Of a stretch of 64,000 nt of DNA, positions 27,575-37,718 are shown in pieces. The stretch is from Salinisphaeraceae bacterium (GTDB taxonomy: Bacteria > Pseudomonadota > Gammaproteobacteria > Nevskiales > Salinisphaeraceae). The notes under the pieces were generated by a model that saw only the letters and a program-made list of their open reading frames with translations, searched no databases and had not been told where the DNA came from. How positions within the stretch are numbered: the stretch's first letter is position 1; each line of letters starts with the position of its first letter. The position numbers and the translations under genes were made by a program. The stretch lies in NCBI GenBank assembly GCA_002683405.1, contig NYTH01000015.1, positions 43,949 to 107,948 of the forward strand, read 5' to 3'.

Positions 27575-28942
27575 TTGAGCACAGCACCGGACAACGTCTA
27601 CAGCGTCAGCCAGTTGAACGCGGCCGTGCGCGGTCTGCTCGACCAGAGCTTTCCGCTGCTCTGGGTGGAAGGCGAAATCTCCAACCTGGCGCGCCCGCGC
27701 TCCGGGCACTGGTATTTCACGCTCAAGGATGAACAGTCACAGGTGCGCTGCGCCATGTTTGCCAATCGCAACCGGCTGCTGCGCCTCAAGCCAGCCGACG
27801 GCGATCAGGTCATGATTCGCGCGCGGGTCGGGCTGTATGCGCCCCGCGGGGAATACCAGCTCGTGGCCGAGCACATGGAAGCGGCCGGCGCCGGGGCGCT
27901 GCAGCGGGCCTTTGACGCGCTCAAGCAGAAGCTCGGCGACGAAGGCTTGTTCAGCGACGCGCTGAAACAGCCGCTGCCCGCGGCGCCGCGCCGCATCGGC
28001 GTGATTACTTCTCCCACCGGCGCAGCCCTGCGTGACGTCGTAAGCGTGTTGCGACGGCGCTTTCCCATGGCCCGCGTCGTGCTTTATCCGGTGCCTGTTC
28101 AGGGCGATACCGCCGCCGCCGCCATCCGGCGAGCGCTCGAAACCGCCGACCGCCGCGCCGAATGCGACGTGCTGCTGCTCGTTCGGGGCGGCGGAGCCAT
28201 CGAAGACTTGTGGTGTTTCAACGACGAAAAGCTCGCGCGTGCGCTGGTTGCCTGCCGCCTGCCCGTGGTGGCCGGCGTCGGCCACGAGACCGACGTGACC
28301 ATCGCCGACTTTGCCGCCGACCTGCGCGCGCCAACCCCCAGTGCCGCGGCCGAACTCGTGTGCCCCGACCAGCAGGCGCTGGCTGCACGCGTGCGCGACC
28401 TGCGCCTGCGGCTGTCTCGCGCCCACAGCACCCATCTGACCAGCTGCCGGCAGGAACTCCAGACCCTGGAAAGACGCCTGCGGGCCATGCAGCCGCAAAA
28501 ACGGCTGGCCGCCTTCATGCAGCAGCTCGACGAGCGCGAGAGTCGGCTGACCCGCGCCGTACGCGGCCGGCTGACACAGCAACAGTGGCACTTGTCCGCT
28601 TTGATCCGCCGGCTGGACCAGGCCAGCCCGAAACGGCGGCGCGACCGGGCCGCCGCGACGCTCGACCAGCTGCAAATCCGACTGGCCAGCGCTATGCGGC
28701 AGACCCGTGATCAGGCCGCTCAACGCCACGGCGCCCTGCTTCGACAACTGCACACGGTAAGCCCCCTTGCCACGCTTGAGCGCGGCTACGCCATAGCGCA
28801 AACCGATCAGGACCGGATACTCCGCAGCGCCGAACAGGCTCGACCGGGCGATCGCATACGGCTGCGGCTTGGCCGCGGTGAACTGGACGCGGAAGTGATT
28901 GAATGCCGGCCGGGAACGCAATACCCTAGCCGCCGGAAATGA
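27575..28942 (+). CDS. xseA: exodeoxyribonuclease VII large subunit
   Basis: 455 residues: N-terminal OB-fold (YSVSQLNAAVRGLL, WVEGEISNLARPRSGHWYFTLKD), catalytic core with RIGVITSPTGAALRD and VRGGGAIEDLWCFND, and a long coiled-coil C-terminus. It degrades single-stranded DNA with the small subunit XseB, whose gene is not here. The start is a TTG at 27575; no ATG in frame gives a full N-terminus. Divergence from guaBA is the usual gammaproteobacterial layout. Confidence 0.95.
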   Translation: MSTAPDNVYSVSQLNAAVRGLLDQSFPLLWVEGEISNLARPRSGHWYFTLKDEQSQVRCAMFANRNRLLRLKPADGDQVMIRARVGLYAPRGEYQLVAEHMEAAGAGALQRAFDALKQKLGDEGLFSDALKQPLPAAPRRIGVITSPTGAALRDVVSVLRRRFPMARVVLYPVPVQGDTAAAAIRRALETADRRAECDVLLLVRGGGAIEDLWCFNDEKLARALVACRLPVVAGVGHETDVTIADFAADLRAPTPSAAAELVCPDQQALAARVRDLRLRLSRAHSTHLTSCRQELQTLERRLRAMQPQKRLAAFMQQLDERESRLTRAVRGRLTQQQWHLSALIRRLDQASPKRRRDRAAATLDQLQIRLASAMRQTRDQAAQRHGALLRQLHTVSPLATLERGYAIAQTDQDRILRSAEQARPGDRIRLRLGRGELDAEVIECRPGTQYPSRRK

Positions 28943-29074
28943 AACGGACTGACGCCTAAAGTTCGAGGCCCTGTCAGCCGATACCTCAGGCAATAGACCA
29001 TGCGGCCGCCCGGCCGCCACCGTGGGTGACACAGAATGTACGTATCAGAATCAAGGGACTGGTTCGCGGGCTCC

Positions 29075-29686
29075 ATGCGAGCAGGCGTCGTGGCCGCGCT
29101 GGCTTCGCTGCTGCTCATTTCGGGTTGCGCCACCACTGAACGCAAGGTTGTCAGAACGACAATTTCCAAACCCAGTCTGGAAAAGCCGGACGCCCCGCCC
29201 GTGCCATCCGGCACCGACGTGGTGCTGAACGACGGCAGCCGCGTAAGCGCAACCACGCCGGAAGGCAAGATTTCGGTCGAGGCAGGCCCCGGCCTGCTGC
29301 GCACTCTGAGCTGGGACGGCACCACACGGTTCGTCGTGACCCAGGCCCGGCCCGAGCCGGTCTATGGCGCCAAGGGCGTGCATTTCGAGGGTACCCCGAC
29401 CAACTTCAAACCGCACAAGGGCATTACCCGGGTCAAGTTCGAAGAGGCCACCCGCCAGTTTGAAAACGTGGACGACGCCCGCATCTGGATGCAGATCCGG
29501 CGCCTGCACTACGTGCACACCAACAACGGGCTTGTGGTGGGCTGGAAGCGCGTGCCGGGCGAAGGCAAGCTGCACGTCGAGGTGTGGCAGTTCTACATCG
29601 ATGGCAAGAAGCCGACCTTCCTGCCCGATTCGCAGGACTATCTGATCCAGCTCCGCCAGGCCCCGCTACAAGCCAGCAAACGCTGA
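29075..29686 (+). CDS. uncharacterised lipoprotein
   Basis: About 203 residues from the ATG at 29075 (29036 is possible). A lipoprotein signal with lipobox ISGC places the lipidated Cys at 18. The mature part begins with a Pro/Ser/Lys-rich linker and then a compact domain rich in Trp and Tyr (IRRLHYVHTNNGLVVGWKR, LHVEVWQFYIDGKKP) that I do not recognise. It is probably anchored to the outer membrane. It follows xseA by about 130 bases and is followed by a strong terminator. Confidence 0.7.
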   Translation: MRAGVVAALASLLLISGCATTERKVVRTTISKPSLEKPDAPPVPSGTDVVLNDGSRVSATTPEGKISVEAGPGLLRTLSWDGTTRFVVTQARPEPVYGAKGVHFEGTPTNFKPHKGITRVKFEEATRQFENVDDARIWMQIRRLHYVHTNNGLVVGWKRVPGEGKLHVEVWQFYIDGKKPTFLPDSQDYLIQLRQAPLQASKR

Positions 29687-29714
29687 TCCGGCCTGCCGAG
29701 CCGAGAAATTCCGA

Positions 29715-29741
29715 CCCGCGCCTCTAGCGCGGGTTTTTTTT
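29715..29741 (+). terminator. strong intrinsic terminator
   Basis: A 7-bp GC stem CCCGCGC (29715-29721) and GCGCGGG (29727-29733) with a five-base loop, then eight T residues (29734-29741) on the plus strand. It ends the xseA/lipoprotein transcript. The minus-strand stop codon of der (TAG) lies in its loop at 29724-29726. Confidence 0.92.
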
Positions 29742-31097
29742 GCCCGCGCGATGCTCGTAGGGATTCTCGCCACTGCGAAAGACCAGTTCGACGGGTGTGC
29801 CCTGCAGTGCGAACGCCTGACGGAAGCGATTCGTCAGATAGCGCTTGTATTCGTGCCCCAGACGATCGGTCTGGTTGCCGTGAATAACGATCCGGGGTGG
29901 ATTGCGGCCGCCCTGATGGGCATAGCGCAACTTGATCCGCCGGCCGTGCACGGCCGGCGGCGCGTGTGCCTGTACGGCCGCTTCGAGTGCACGGCTGAGT
30001 GCCGGCGTCGACAGCGTCGCGAAACACGCCGCGTGCACCTGCCGTATCGTATCCAGCAGTTCTCCCAGGCCCGACCCGTGTAGCGCGGAGATGAAACACA
30101 GCGGCAGATAGTCCGCGAAATTCAGCGTCACGGACAGTTCGGTCTTGATGAAGCGTCTGTCCTCGTCCGACAGACCATCCCACTTGTTAATGGCAATGAC
30201 CACGCCGCGGCCCCGCTCCAGCGCCGCTCGCAGCAGCCGCGCGTCCTGGGCCCCGATCCCGCTTTGCGCGTCAATCACGAGCAGCGTCACCTGAGCCGCC
30301 TCGACCGCCTGCAGCGCCTTGATGACGCTGAATTTCTCAAGCGCGTCGTGCACGCGGGCGCGGCGCCGGACGCCGGCCGTGTCGACAATGCGAAACGCCT
30401 GTCCGTCGCGCTCGAAATCGGCCGCAATCGCGTCGCGGGTGGTACCGGGCTGATCCAGCGCCAGCATGCGCTCTTCGCCAAGCAGGCGGTTGATGAGCGT
30501 TGACTTGCCCGCGTTCGGACGGCCCAGTACTGCCAGGTGGATTGAATCGCTCGGCCCTGTAGCCGTCGCGGCATCGCCCTGGTCCGACACGCTTGGCGAG
30601 GGTAACCGATCGATGATGACCTCGAGCGCGGCCGATACCCGGTCCCCGTGCTCGGCGGAAATGGCCCGGGGCTCGCCCAGACCGAGCTCGTGAAATTCGG
30701 CCGCCGCCTGCTCGGCCGGCTGTCCCTCGGCCTTGTTCACCAGCACATGAACCGGCGCCGCCAGCCCGCGCAGGCGGCCGGCAACTACCGTATCACCCGG
30801 CAGCAGACCGGCGCGGCCATCCACCACGAACAGCACCGCGTCCGCCTCGTCTATGGCGAGCTGAGTCTGTCGGGCGGCCAGGCGATCGACGTTTTCGTCC
30901 TCCACGCCCAGGCCGCCGGTATCAACCACAATCAGATCCCGGTCCATCACGCGGGCAAATCCGTAGTGGCGATCGCGCGTGACGCCCGGCTGGTCGGCCA
31001 CCAGCGCATCACGGCTGCGGGTCAGCCGATTGAACAGCGTGGACTTGCCAACGTTCGGGCGCCCCACGATGACCAGTACCGGCAGTCTGCCCGTCAT
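29724..31097 (-). CDS. der: ribosome biogenesis GTPase Der (EngA)
   Basis: 457 residues with two tandem GTPase domains (P-loops GRPNVGKST and GRPNAGKST; the second domain has NKWD) and a C-terminal KH-like domain (about 355-450). Der is essential for 50S subunit assembly. It is the last gene of the ndk-rlmN-pilF-rodZ-hisS-yfgM-bamB-der block. Its stop codon lies inside the hairpin of the convergent terminator. Confidence 0.97.
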   Translation of the reverse strand: MTGRLPVLVIVGRPNVGKSTLFNRLTRSRDALVADQPGVTRDRHYGFARVMDRDLIVVDTGGLGVEDENVDRLAARQTQLAIDEADAVLFVVDGRAGLLPGDTVVAGRLRGLAAPVHVLVNKAEGQPAEQAAAEFHELGLGEPRAISAEHGDRVSAALEVIIDRLPSPSVSDQGDAATATGPSDSIHLAVLGRPNAGKSTLINRLLGEERMLALDQPGTTRDAIAADFERDGQAFRIVDTAGVRRRARVHDALEKFSVIKALQAVEAAQVTLLVIDAQSGIGAQDARLLRAALERGRGVVIAINKWDGLSDEDRRFIKTELSVTLNFADYLPLCFISALHGSGLGELLDTIRQVHAACFATLSTPALSRALEAAVQAHAPPAVHGRRIKLRYAHQGGRNPPRIVIHGNQTDRLGHEYKRYLTNRFRQAFALQGTPVELVFRSGENPYEHRAGKKNPR

Positions 31098-31102
31098 GGC
31101 GT

Positions 31103-32344
31103 TCAGAAGGGCTCGAGCTCGAACTCGCTCCCGTAATCAATTTCGCTTTCGTCTTTCGAGGCGTCTCGATCCACTTCCCGCTCGGGGAAGCTGGCCTCCA
31201 CGGCGGCGACATCGCCCTCGCTGGAAAGCACGTAAATGCGACCGTTCAGCACCACCGGCGCAATCCGGATGGCGTCGCCCAGCGGCCGGCTGCGCGCAAC
31301 GACGGTACCGTCTTCCGGAATCAGCCAGTGCAGATAGCCCTCATAGTCCCCCACCACGACATAGCCCTTCCACATGGCTGGCGCGGAAAGGTTGCGGTAG
31401 GCAAGCGTGTCGTTCTGCCAGGTCACGGCGCCGCTGTCGCGGTCCATGCCCCAGACCGTCGATACCACATCGGTGGTGAAGACCTGATTCCGGTCAAACG
31501 CGAAACCACTGCGGGTATTGATGTCGCGCTTCCAGCGCACGCGCCCGGTCGAAGTGGCCAGCGATGCCAGGCTGCCGCCCTGACTGCCGGCATAGAGTTC
31601 GTCTTCGACCAGCAACAGCTCGGCGTCAATATCCACGGCCCGCTCAAGCTCCGAGCGGCCGCTGGGGGCCGCCACGCGCTGCTCCCAGCGCAGCTCGCCG
31701 TTCACCAGATCCAGGGCAATGACGCGGCCGTTGTCCATGCCGGCGATAACCATATCGCGGTAGATGACCGGACTGGCATTGCCGCGCAGGGTCAGCGGCG
31801 GCACGCTGCGCTGCGTGGTCCAGCGGCGGTCACCGGTCGCCAGCTCGAAGCCGGCGAGCCGGCCATCCTGACTGTAGGCGACGACACGTCCCTCGCCGAT
31901 GGCCGGCGGCGCCAGCACTTCGCCCGAGGTATCGGCCCGCCACAACTCGCTGCCGTCTTCGCTTGAGAGGGCAAGAATCTGGCCGTCACGGGTACCGACG
32001 ATTACCTCGTTGTCGCCCACCGCAGGGCCGGAAATCACGCGGGTGCCGGTCTTGGCGCGCCAGACGCGCTCACCGCTTTCGCGGTCCAGCGCCACGACGA
32101 CGCCATCACGACTGGCGGTGTACAGATGCCGACCATCAAAGGCCATCGAGTAGCCGGTGACGTAGTCGCCCGCGCCGTCGCCCGTGTCGGTGGTCCAGAT
32201 CGTGTCCACTTCCAGCTGCTGATCATCGAGCGACTGCAGTTCGGCAGGCTCGTTGACGACCTTGCTGCCGCCGCCGCAGCCGGACAGCGCGCCCATGCCG
32301 AGGCAGATCAGGGCGAAAGCCGGCAGAAAACGGCTGTGGCTCAT
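31103..32344 (-). CDS. bamB: outer membrane assembly lipoprotein BamB
   Basis: 413 residues. Lipoprotein signal with lipobox ALSGC, then repeated PQQ-like beta-propeller units (GVVVALDRESGERVWRAK, QILALSSEDGSELWRAD, RVIALDLVNGELRWEQ and others). BamB helps the BAM complex fold outer-membrane proteins. Its start overlaps the yfgM stop by four bases and it ends five bases before der, matching the conserved yfgM-bamB-der order. A Ser/Asp/Glu-rich acidic tail is the only unusual feature. Confidence 0.96.
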   Translation of the reverse strand: MSHSRFLPAFALICLGMGALSGCGGGSKVVNEPAELQSLDDQQLEVDTIWTTDTGDGAGDYVTGYSMAFDGRHLYTASRDGVVVALDRESGERVWRAKTGTRVISGPAVGDNEVIVGTRDGQILALSSEDGSELWRADTSGEVLAPPAIGEGRVVAYSQDGRLAGFELATGDRRWTTQRSVPPLTLRGNASPVIYRDMVIAGMDNGRVIALDLVNGELRWEQRVAAPSGRSELERAVDIDAELLLVEDELYAGSQGGSLASLATSTGRVRWKRDINTRSGFAFDRNQVFTTDVVSTVWGMDRDSGAVTWQNDTLAYRNLSAPAMWKGYVVVGDYEGYLHWLIPEDGTVVARSRPLGDAIRIAPVVLNGRIYVLSSEGDVAAVEASFPEREVDRDASKDESEIDYGSEFELEPF

Positions 32345-33009
32345 GAAACCTCCTGATTGTTGTTCGGCGCGCTCGGCACCCGACCGCCCGCGCTTTCGAG
32401 CTTGGTCCGCAGCGGCGCCGCGTCGGCCCCTTCGGGCAGGGCGTCGAGCGCCACGGCATAGGCCTGCCGGGCCTGATCGAGGCGCCCCGCCGAGAGCTGT
32501 ATATCACCCTCAATCTCGCGAAACAGCGAGGTATAGGCCGGCGGCACATCGGTGCTGAGCAGCTTCAGTGCCGCTTCGTCCTCGCCCTGAGCCCAGAGCA
32601 CACGGGCCTGACGCCCTCGTGCCAGCAGCCTCAGCGGTTCGGCGTTCGCGTTGGCCGCCACCCAGGCCAACAAACTGGCGGCCTTGTCGAGCTGACGCTG
32701 TTCCACGTAATGATTGGCCAGGTCGAGACTGGCCCGTGCAGGATACGGCGTGGCGCCGAATTCATCGCGAATGGTCTCGAGCATCTCGACGGTATCGGCC
32801 TGCGCCGCACCCGACTCGAGCGATTCCGAGAACGCCTGGTACGCGGTCGCGCCGGAGTAGGCCTGGTTCTCCACGCGCGCCTGCCACCACTGCCAGCCGG
32901 CAATGGCCACAACGCCCGCGCCTACGCCCAGCACCAGCGCGGTGCCATTTTGTTTCCACCAGTCCTTGAGGCGCCGGAGGTCGTCGTCTTCGTTGAAGCT
33001 GTCTGCCAT
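32341..33009 (-). CDS. yfgM: YfgM-like ancillary SecYEG translocon subunit
   Basis: 222 residues. MADSFNEDDDLRRLKDWWKQNG is the conserved cytoplasmic start, followed by one membrane helix (about 22-40) and a periplasmic TPR-like domain. YfgM associates with SecYEG and PpiD and helps newly exported proteins. The position between hisS and bamB is standard. Confidence 0.92.
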   Translation of the reverse strand: MADSFNEDDDLRRLKDWWKQNGTALVLGVGAGVVAIAGWQWWQARVENQAYSGATAYQAFSESLESGAAQADTVEMLETIRDEFGATPYPARASLDLANHYVEQRQLDKAASLLAWVAANANAEPLRLLARGRQARVLWAQGEDEAALKLLSTDVPPAYTSLFREIEGDIQLSAGRLDQARQAYAVALDALPEGADAAPLRTKLESAGGRVPSAPNNNQEVS

Positions 33010-33040
33010 TTTCGATTCGCTTTTCGTTCTAGCCGTTGAT

Positions 33041-34321
33041 TCAGTGGGTGGGCGGTACGTGGGTCTCGAGCCAGGCGGCCAGCTCTTTCACGGCAATGGT
33101 CTGTTGCGCCGCATCCGACCGGAGCGGTTTGATCTGTACCTGTCCGCTATCCGCTTCGGCATCGCCCAGTACCAGCGCAAGATGCGCCCCGGACTTGTCG
33201 GCGCGCTTGAACTGGCTTTTGAAGCTGCCGCCGCCCACGTCTTTCATGAGACGCAGCCGGGGTACCCGGTCGCGCAGTTCCTCGCAGAGCGACACGGCCA
33301 GCCTGGCCGCCTTGTCACCCTGAGTGACCACGTAGACCGCCGGCTCCAGCCGGCGTAGCGGGCAGTCGAGAATCTGCATCAGCGCCAGGAGGCGTTCCAC
33401 CCCCATGGCAAAGCCGACCGCCGGCGTTGGTCGCCCGCCCAGCCAGTCGACCAGGCCATCAAAACGACCGCCCGAGCAGACTGCGTCCTGGGCGCCAAGC
33501 TGATCGGTGCGCCATTCGAACACGGTCCGGGTGTAGTAATCCAGACCGCGCACCAGCCGGGAATTCAGCTGGTAGGCAATACCCAGCGTCTCGAGCCCGG
33601 CCCGCACTTCGGCGAAATGATCGGCCGATTCGCTGCCCAGGTGCTCGAGCAGTTCCGGGGCCTGACCGATAAGGTCCGCCAGAGCCGGATTCTTGCTGTC
33701 GAGGATACGCAGCGGATTGCTGTCCAGTCGCCGCAGGCTGTCATCGTCCAGCCGATCCCGGTGATCGGAAAAATAGTCCACCAGCGTTTGTCGGTAAGCC
33801 TGCCGCTCTTCCAGCGTACCCAGCGAATTGAGCTGCAGGCTCAGGCCGGAAATGCCGAGTTTGCGCCACAGACGCGCCGACATGGCGATCAGTTCGATCT
33901 CGACCGCAGGGCCCGCCACACCGAAGGTCTCAACACCGAACTGGTGAAACTGGCGATAGCGGCCCTTCTGCGGCCGCTCGTATCGGAACATGGGACCGTG
34001 GTACCACAGCCGCTGGATCTGGTTGTGCAGCAGGCCGTGTTCAATACCCGCCCTCACGCAACCGGCGGTGCCTTCGGGGCGCAGCGCGATGGAATCGCCG
34101 CCACGATCCTCGAAGCTGTACATCTCCTTCTCGACGATGTCGGTGACCTCGCCCACCGCGCGCTTGAACAGTTCGGTGCGCTCGAGAATGGGCAGGCGGA
34201 TCTGCTGGTAGCCGTAGGCCGCGAACACCTCGGTGGCGGCAGCCTCCAGCGTGAACCAGAGCGCCGCATCCGCGGGCAGGATGTCATGGATGCCGCGTAT
34301 GGACTGCACTGCGCCGCTCAT
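33041..34321 (-). CDS. hisS: histidyl-tRNA synthetase
   Basis: 426 residues. Class II synthetase motifs are visible: RGIHDILP at the N-terminus, RPEGTAGCVRAGIEH (motif 2 region), RYERPQKGRYRQFHQFGVE, GLDYYTRTVFEW, and motif 3 GFAMGVERL. The C-terminal anticodon-binding domain is present. It follows the rodZ-like gene by 28 bases; ispG, which separates rodZ and hisS in many gammaproteobacteria, is absent from this position. Confidence 0.98.
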   Translation of the reverse strand: MSGAVQSIRGIHDILPADAALWFTLEAAATEVFAAYGYQQIRLPILERTELFKRAVGEVTDIVEKEMYSFEDRGGDSIALRPEGTAGCVRAGIEHGLLHNQIQRLWYHGPMFRYERPQKGRYRQFHQFGVETFGVAGPAVEIELIAMSARLWRKLGISGLSLQLNSLGTLEERQAYRQTLVDYFSDHRDRLDDDSLRRLDSNPLRILDSKNPALADLIGQAPELLEHLGSESADHFAEVRAGLETLGIAYQLNSRLVRGLDYYTRTVFEWRTDQLGAQDAVCSGGRFDGLVDWLGGRPTPAVGFAMGVERLLALMQILDCPLRRLEPAVYVVTQGDKAARLAVSLCEELRDRVPRLRLMKDVGGGSFKSQFKRADKSGAHLALVLGDAEADSGQVQIKPLRSDAAQQTIAVKELAAWLETHVPPTH

Positions 34322-34349
34322 GGCAAACGCTCCTGCGCGAGGGCCGGGA

Positions 34350-35348
34350 TCATGGCGTACCGTCTTCGCCGACGGTCAGCCGGGCCGTGTTGTCGCTATT
34401 GGTGTAGCGCGCCATCGACACCGACCGACCCCGGAAGAAAATGTCCACGCCGGGCGCGTAACCCAGCACCACCGAAAACGGCGGCTCTCCCTCATCGATG
34501 ACGCGTTCGGTTTCGGCATCCATGATGCCGTTGAGCAGCGCGCGGCCGTTGGCATCCCTGATCTTCACCCAGGATCGCTCGGAGAACGCCAGGCGCAGCA
34601 AGGGCGCCTCTTCCTCGACCACCGGCGGCGCAGCCGCATTGGCGGCAGGCTCGGCGGGTTGCGCTGTGGCCTCGCCGGACCGGCGGCCAGCCGCAATGCT
34701 GCCAGCCGTATCGACCCGCGCGCCCGGCCGATTGGGATTGACCGGCGAGCCGCCGGCCGAGAGCTTCGGATTGCCGCCCGGCGGCTCGGGCGTCTGGTCG
34801 TCTGTATCGAGACGCTCCACGCCGGCCGTCGCGTCGTTGCCGCTCGACGGGCTCGCGTTCTCGTCCGGCCCGCCGGCGAACTGCTGCCAGATAAAAATGA
34901 TGGCCACCACCAGCACCACCAGCGCCGCGGTGGGCGCGTAGCGCAACAGTTCGGTTTGCAGCGCGTTGCTGGTCTTCATCGTCACGTCGGCCGTGACCTG
35001 GGGCCGGGCATCCGGGCTGACGCCAGACGCCTGCGAATAGGCCTGACTGATGGCCTCCTCCGACAACCCCAGCATGCGCGCACACTTCCGGTAGTAGCCG
35101 CGCACGAACACCGGCTGACCCAGCTGGGCGTAGTTGTCGGCCTCCAGACCGTCCAGAATATGCGGCTGGATCATGGTTTCGGCCGACAAGTCGTCGATAC
35201 TCCAGCCGGCGGCCTCACGCCCCTCGCGCAGCATCTGGCCAGGCGGCTTGCCCGGCGGGCGGGCAGGCTCGGGCTCCGGCGCGGCCGGGCTGTAGTCCCG
35301 CGCCGCGCGCTGGTTGAGCCTGTCCTGATCGCTGTCCGTGCCTGCCAT
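34350..35348 (-). CDS. rodZ: RodZ-like cytoskeletal/HTH membrane protein
   Basis: 332 residues. The N-terminal Xre/Cro-like HTH (GQMLREGREAAGWSIDDLSAETMI) is cytoplasmic; a membrane helix at about 125-145 (APTAALVVLVVAIIFIWQQF) leads to a long Pro/Gly/Asp-rich linker and a C-terminal DUF4115 beta domain (RLAFSERSWVKIRDANGR). RodZ links MreB to the elongasome and controls rod shape. Its context between pilF and hisS is standard. Confidence 0.92.
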   Translation of the reverse strand: MAGTDSDQDRLNQRAARDYSPAAPEPEPARPPGKPPGQMLREGREAAGWSIDDLSAETMIQPHILDGLEADNYAQLGQPVFVRGYYRKCARMLGLSEEAISQAYSQASGVSPDARPQVTADVTMKTSNALQTELLRYAPTAALVVLVVAIIFIWQQFAGGPDENASPSSGNDATAGVERLDTDDQTPEPPGGNPKLSAGGSPVNPNRPGARVDTAGSIAAGRRSGEATAQPAEPAANAAAPPVVEEEAPLLRLAFSERSWVKIRDANGRALLNGIMDAETERVIDEGEPPFSVVLGYAPGVDIFFRGRSVSMARYTNSDNTARLTVGEDGTP

Positions 35349-36101
35349 CTAGCGTTCACCCGGCCGGCTGATCTGACCCAGCGTTCTCTCACGGCCCGGA
35401 TGGGCCAGGTTGTATCGCCGCAGGTAGTTCAGCGCCGGGCCGTGGTGGTCCAGCGCGAGCTCGGTGCGGGCCGCCTGCAGCAGCAGCTCGCCCGACAGTT
35501 CGCCCTGGCCGTCCGCCCGCTGGAACAGCGACTGGGCCTCGGCGTATTGTCCCTGGGCGTAACGCAGTTCCGCGAGCCGGCCAATGGCCGCTACATAACG
35601 CGGTTCGGCGGCCAGAGCGCGGCGGTAAAACAGGTCGGCATCGTCCAGTCGGTTGGCCTGGAAAAGGCACAGCCCGGCGTTGGTCAGCGGCAGGGCTGGC
35701 CGGGTGTAGCGCGGATGATCCGCGGCTCGCTCGAACTGCGTGACCGCCTCGGCCACGTCGCCCTGCTCGCACAGAAAGGCCCCGTAGGAATTGAGAATAT
35801 CCGGTCGCGGCGCGAGCCGGACGGCCTTCTCGAAGTAATCACGCGCCTGATCCGGCTCCGCCAGGGCACTGTAGCTCAGGCCCAGACCCCAGTTCGCCTG
35901 CACGTGATCGCGATCAAAACGATGCGCCTTGAGCAGTGCCTCCAGCGCTCGCTGATAGTCGCCGCGCCGGAGAAAATCCATGCCCAGCGCGGCGTTGGCA
36001 TCCGCCGCCCGGGCGTTGTCGACCGGGGGCTTGCTGGAGCCACCCGCGCAGCCGCCCAGGATGAGCAGCAGCCATAGCATTCCGATAGCAGCCGGTTTCA
36101 C
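35349..36101 (-). CDS. pilF: type IV pilus biogenesis TPR lipoprotein PilF/PilW
   Basis: 250 residues. Lipobox LGGC near residue 18, then five or six TPR units ([56 protein letters not shown]). PilF is the outer-membrane pilotin for the PilQ secretin. It overlaps rlmN by four bases and abuts the rodZ-like gene. No other pilus gene is in the window. Confidence 0.92.
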   Translation of the reverse strand: MKPAAIGMLWLLLILGGCAGGSSKPPVDNARAADANAALGMDFLRRGDYQRALEALLKAHRFDRDHVQANWGLGLSYSALAEPDQARDYFEKAVRLAPRPDILNSYGAFLCEQGDVAEAVTQFERAADHPRYTRPALPLTNAGLCLFQANRLDDADLFYRRALAAEPRYVAAIGRLAELRYAQGQYAEAQSLFQRADGQGELSGELLLQAARTELALDHHGPALNYLRRYNLAHPGRERTLGQISRPGER

Positions 36102-37249
36102 GGTTGCGCCTCGCGCCGGGGCGCCTCCTGCTTGATCGGGATATCCCGGAAATGCCGCTTCTGGCGGTCCTGTACCCGCCCTACCAGCTGCCCGCAGGCG
36201 GCGTCGATATCGTCGCCACGGGTACGCCGAACCGTGGTCCGGATGCCGGCGTGGTGCAGCCGGTCCTGGAAGGCGCGAATACGACCTTCCTCCGGGCGCC
36301 GGTACAGCGCCCCCGGATAGGGATTGAAGGGAATCAGATTGACCTTGGCCGAACGGTTCCTGAGCAGCCCGGCGAGTTCACGCGCCTGCTCGGGCCCGTC
36401 GTTGACGCCGTCGAGCAGCACATACTCGTACACGACATGGGCCCGCCGGTCCTTGCCCGCGGTATAGCGATCGCAGGCGGCCATGAGTTCGACCAGCGGG
36501 TACTTGCGATTGATCGGAACCAGTTCGTCACGCAGCCCATCCACCGGCGCATGGAGCGACACCGCCAGCGCTACATCCACCTCGGCGTGCAGACGGTCCA
36601 TGAACGGCACCAGACCGGAGGTCGATACCGTGACGCGGCGCTTGGACAGGCCAAAACCCAGATCGTCCAGCAGCAGGCGGATGGCCGGTACCAGGTTGCG
36701 GTAATTGGCGAGCGGCTCGCCCATGCCCATGAAGACCACGTTGGAAATCACGCGACCCTGACCACCGTCCTTGCTACGCAGCTGCCGTTCGGCCAGCCAC
36801 ATCTGGCCGATGATCTCGGCCGTGTCGAGGTTCCGGTTCAGACCCTGCTTCCCGGTGGCGCAGAAGCTGCAGTCCAGCGCACAGCCGACCTGAGAAGACA
36901 CGCACAGCGTGCCGCGATCGGCCTCCGGTATGAACACGGTTTCCACCGCGTTGCGCGTATCCGGCTGGCCTGCAGGCGCCAGCAGCCACTTGTAGGTACC
37001 GTCGGCAGACAGCTGCTCCCCCACGACCACCGGTGGCTCGACTACGGCCAGACGCTGCAACTTCTCGCGCAGCGCCTTGCTCATGTCGGTCATGGCGGCA
37101 AAGTCCGTTTCGCCGCGGCGGTAGATCCACTGCATGAGCTGACGCGCGCGAAAAGCGGGTTCGCCCTGTTCGGCAAACCAGCCGGCCAGACCCTCGCGGT
37201 CCAGACCGAACAGATTGACTTTCCCCGCGTCTGTCATGCCTGTGGCCAT
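36098..37249 (-). CDS. rlmN: dual-specificity 23S rRNA/tRNA adenine-C2 methyltransferase RlmN
   Basis: 383 residues from the ATG at 37249 (37237 also possible). The radical SAM cluster is Cys123-x3-Cys127-x2-Cys130 ([11 protein letters not shown]). [10 protein letters not shown] and [21 protein letters not shown] fit the RlmN/Cfr family. It methylates A2503 of 23S rRNA and A37 of some tRNAs. It starts about eight bases after ndk. Confidence 0.96.
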   Translation of the reverse strand: MATGMTDAGKVNLFGLDREGLAGWFAEQGEPAFRARQLMQWIYRRGETDFAAMTDMSKALREKLQRLAVVEPPVVVGEQLSADGTYKWLLAPAGQPDTRNAVETVFIPEADRGTLCVSSQVGCALDCSFCATGKQGLNRNLDTAEIIGQMWLAERQLRSKDGGQGRVISNVVFMGMGEPLANYRNLVPAIRLLLDDLGFGLSKRRVTVSTSGLVPFMDRLHAEVDVALAVSLHAPVDGLRDELVPINRKYPLVELMAACDRYTAGKDRRAHVVYEYVLLDGVNDGPEQARELAGLLRNRSAKVNLIPFNPYPGALYRRPEEGRIRAFQDRLHHAGIRTTVRRTRGDDIDAACGQLVGRVQDRQKRHFRDIPIKQEAPRREAQP

Positions 37250-37256
37250 GCCGCGC

Positions 37257-37682
37257 CTAGCGCGGGCACAGCCCCTGCTGACCGAAGAAGAAATTGATTT
37301 CCTGCTCGGCGGTTTCGGGCGCATCCGAGCCGTGAACGGCGTTGGCGTCAATTGATTCGGCGAAATCCGCGCGGATGGTGCCGGGCTCGGCATCCTTCGG
37401 ATTGGTCGCGCCCATCAGCTCTCGATTGCGGGCAATGGCGTTGTCACCCTCGAGCACCTGAACCATGACCGGTCCCGACGTCATGAAACCGACCAGATCG
37501 TTGAAGAACGGCCGTTCCTTGTGCACGGCGTAGAACTCGCCTGCCTCATCCGTCGAGAGATGCACCATCCGGGCCGCAATGATCTGCAGTCCGCCCTGTT
37601 CGAAGCGCCGGTAGATGTCACCAATAACATTCTTCGCCACGGCATCGGGCTTGATGATGGATAAAGTTCGCTCAACGGCCAT
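37257..37682 (-). CDS. ndk: nucleoside diphosphate kinase
   Basis: 141 residues, normal length. [18 protein letters not shown] at the start, RELMGATNP, and the catalytic His in NAVHGSDA are all intact. It balances the NTP and dNTP pools. It follows a promoter-like pair and a strong hairpin with a T-tract located just upstream of its start. Confidence 0.97.
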   Translation of the reverse strand: MAVERTLSIIKPDAVAKNVIGDIYRRFEQGGLQIIAARMVHLSTDEAGEFYAVHKERPFFNDLVGFMTSGPVMVQVLEGDNAIARNRELMGATNPKDAEPGTIRADFAESIDANAVHGSDAPETAEQEINFFFGQQGLCPR

Positions 37683-37718
37683 ATTGTCGCTCCGGTCGGA
37701 CCTGAAACCTGAAAATAC

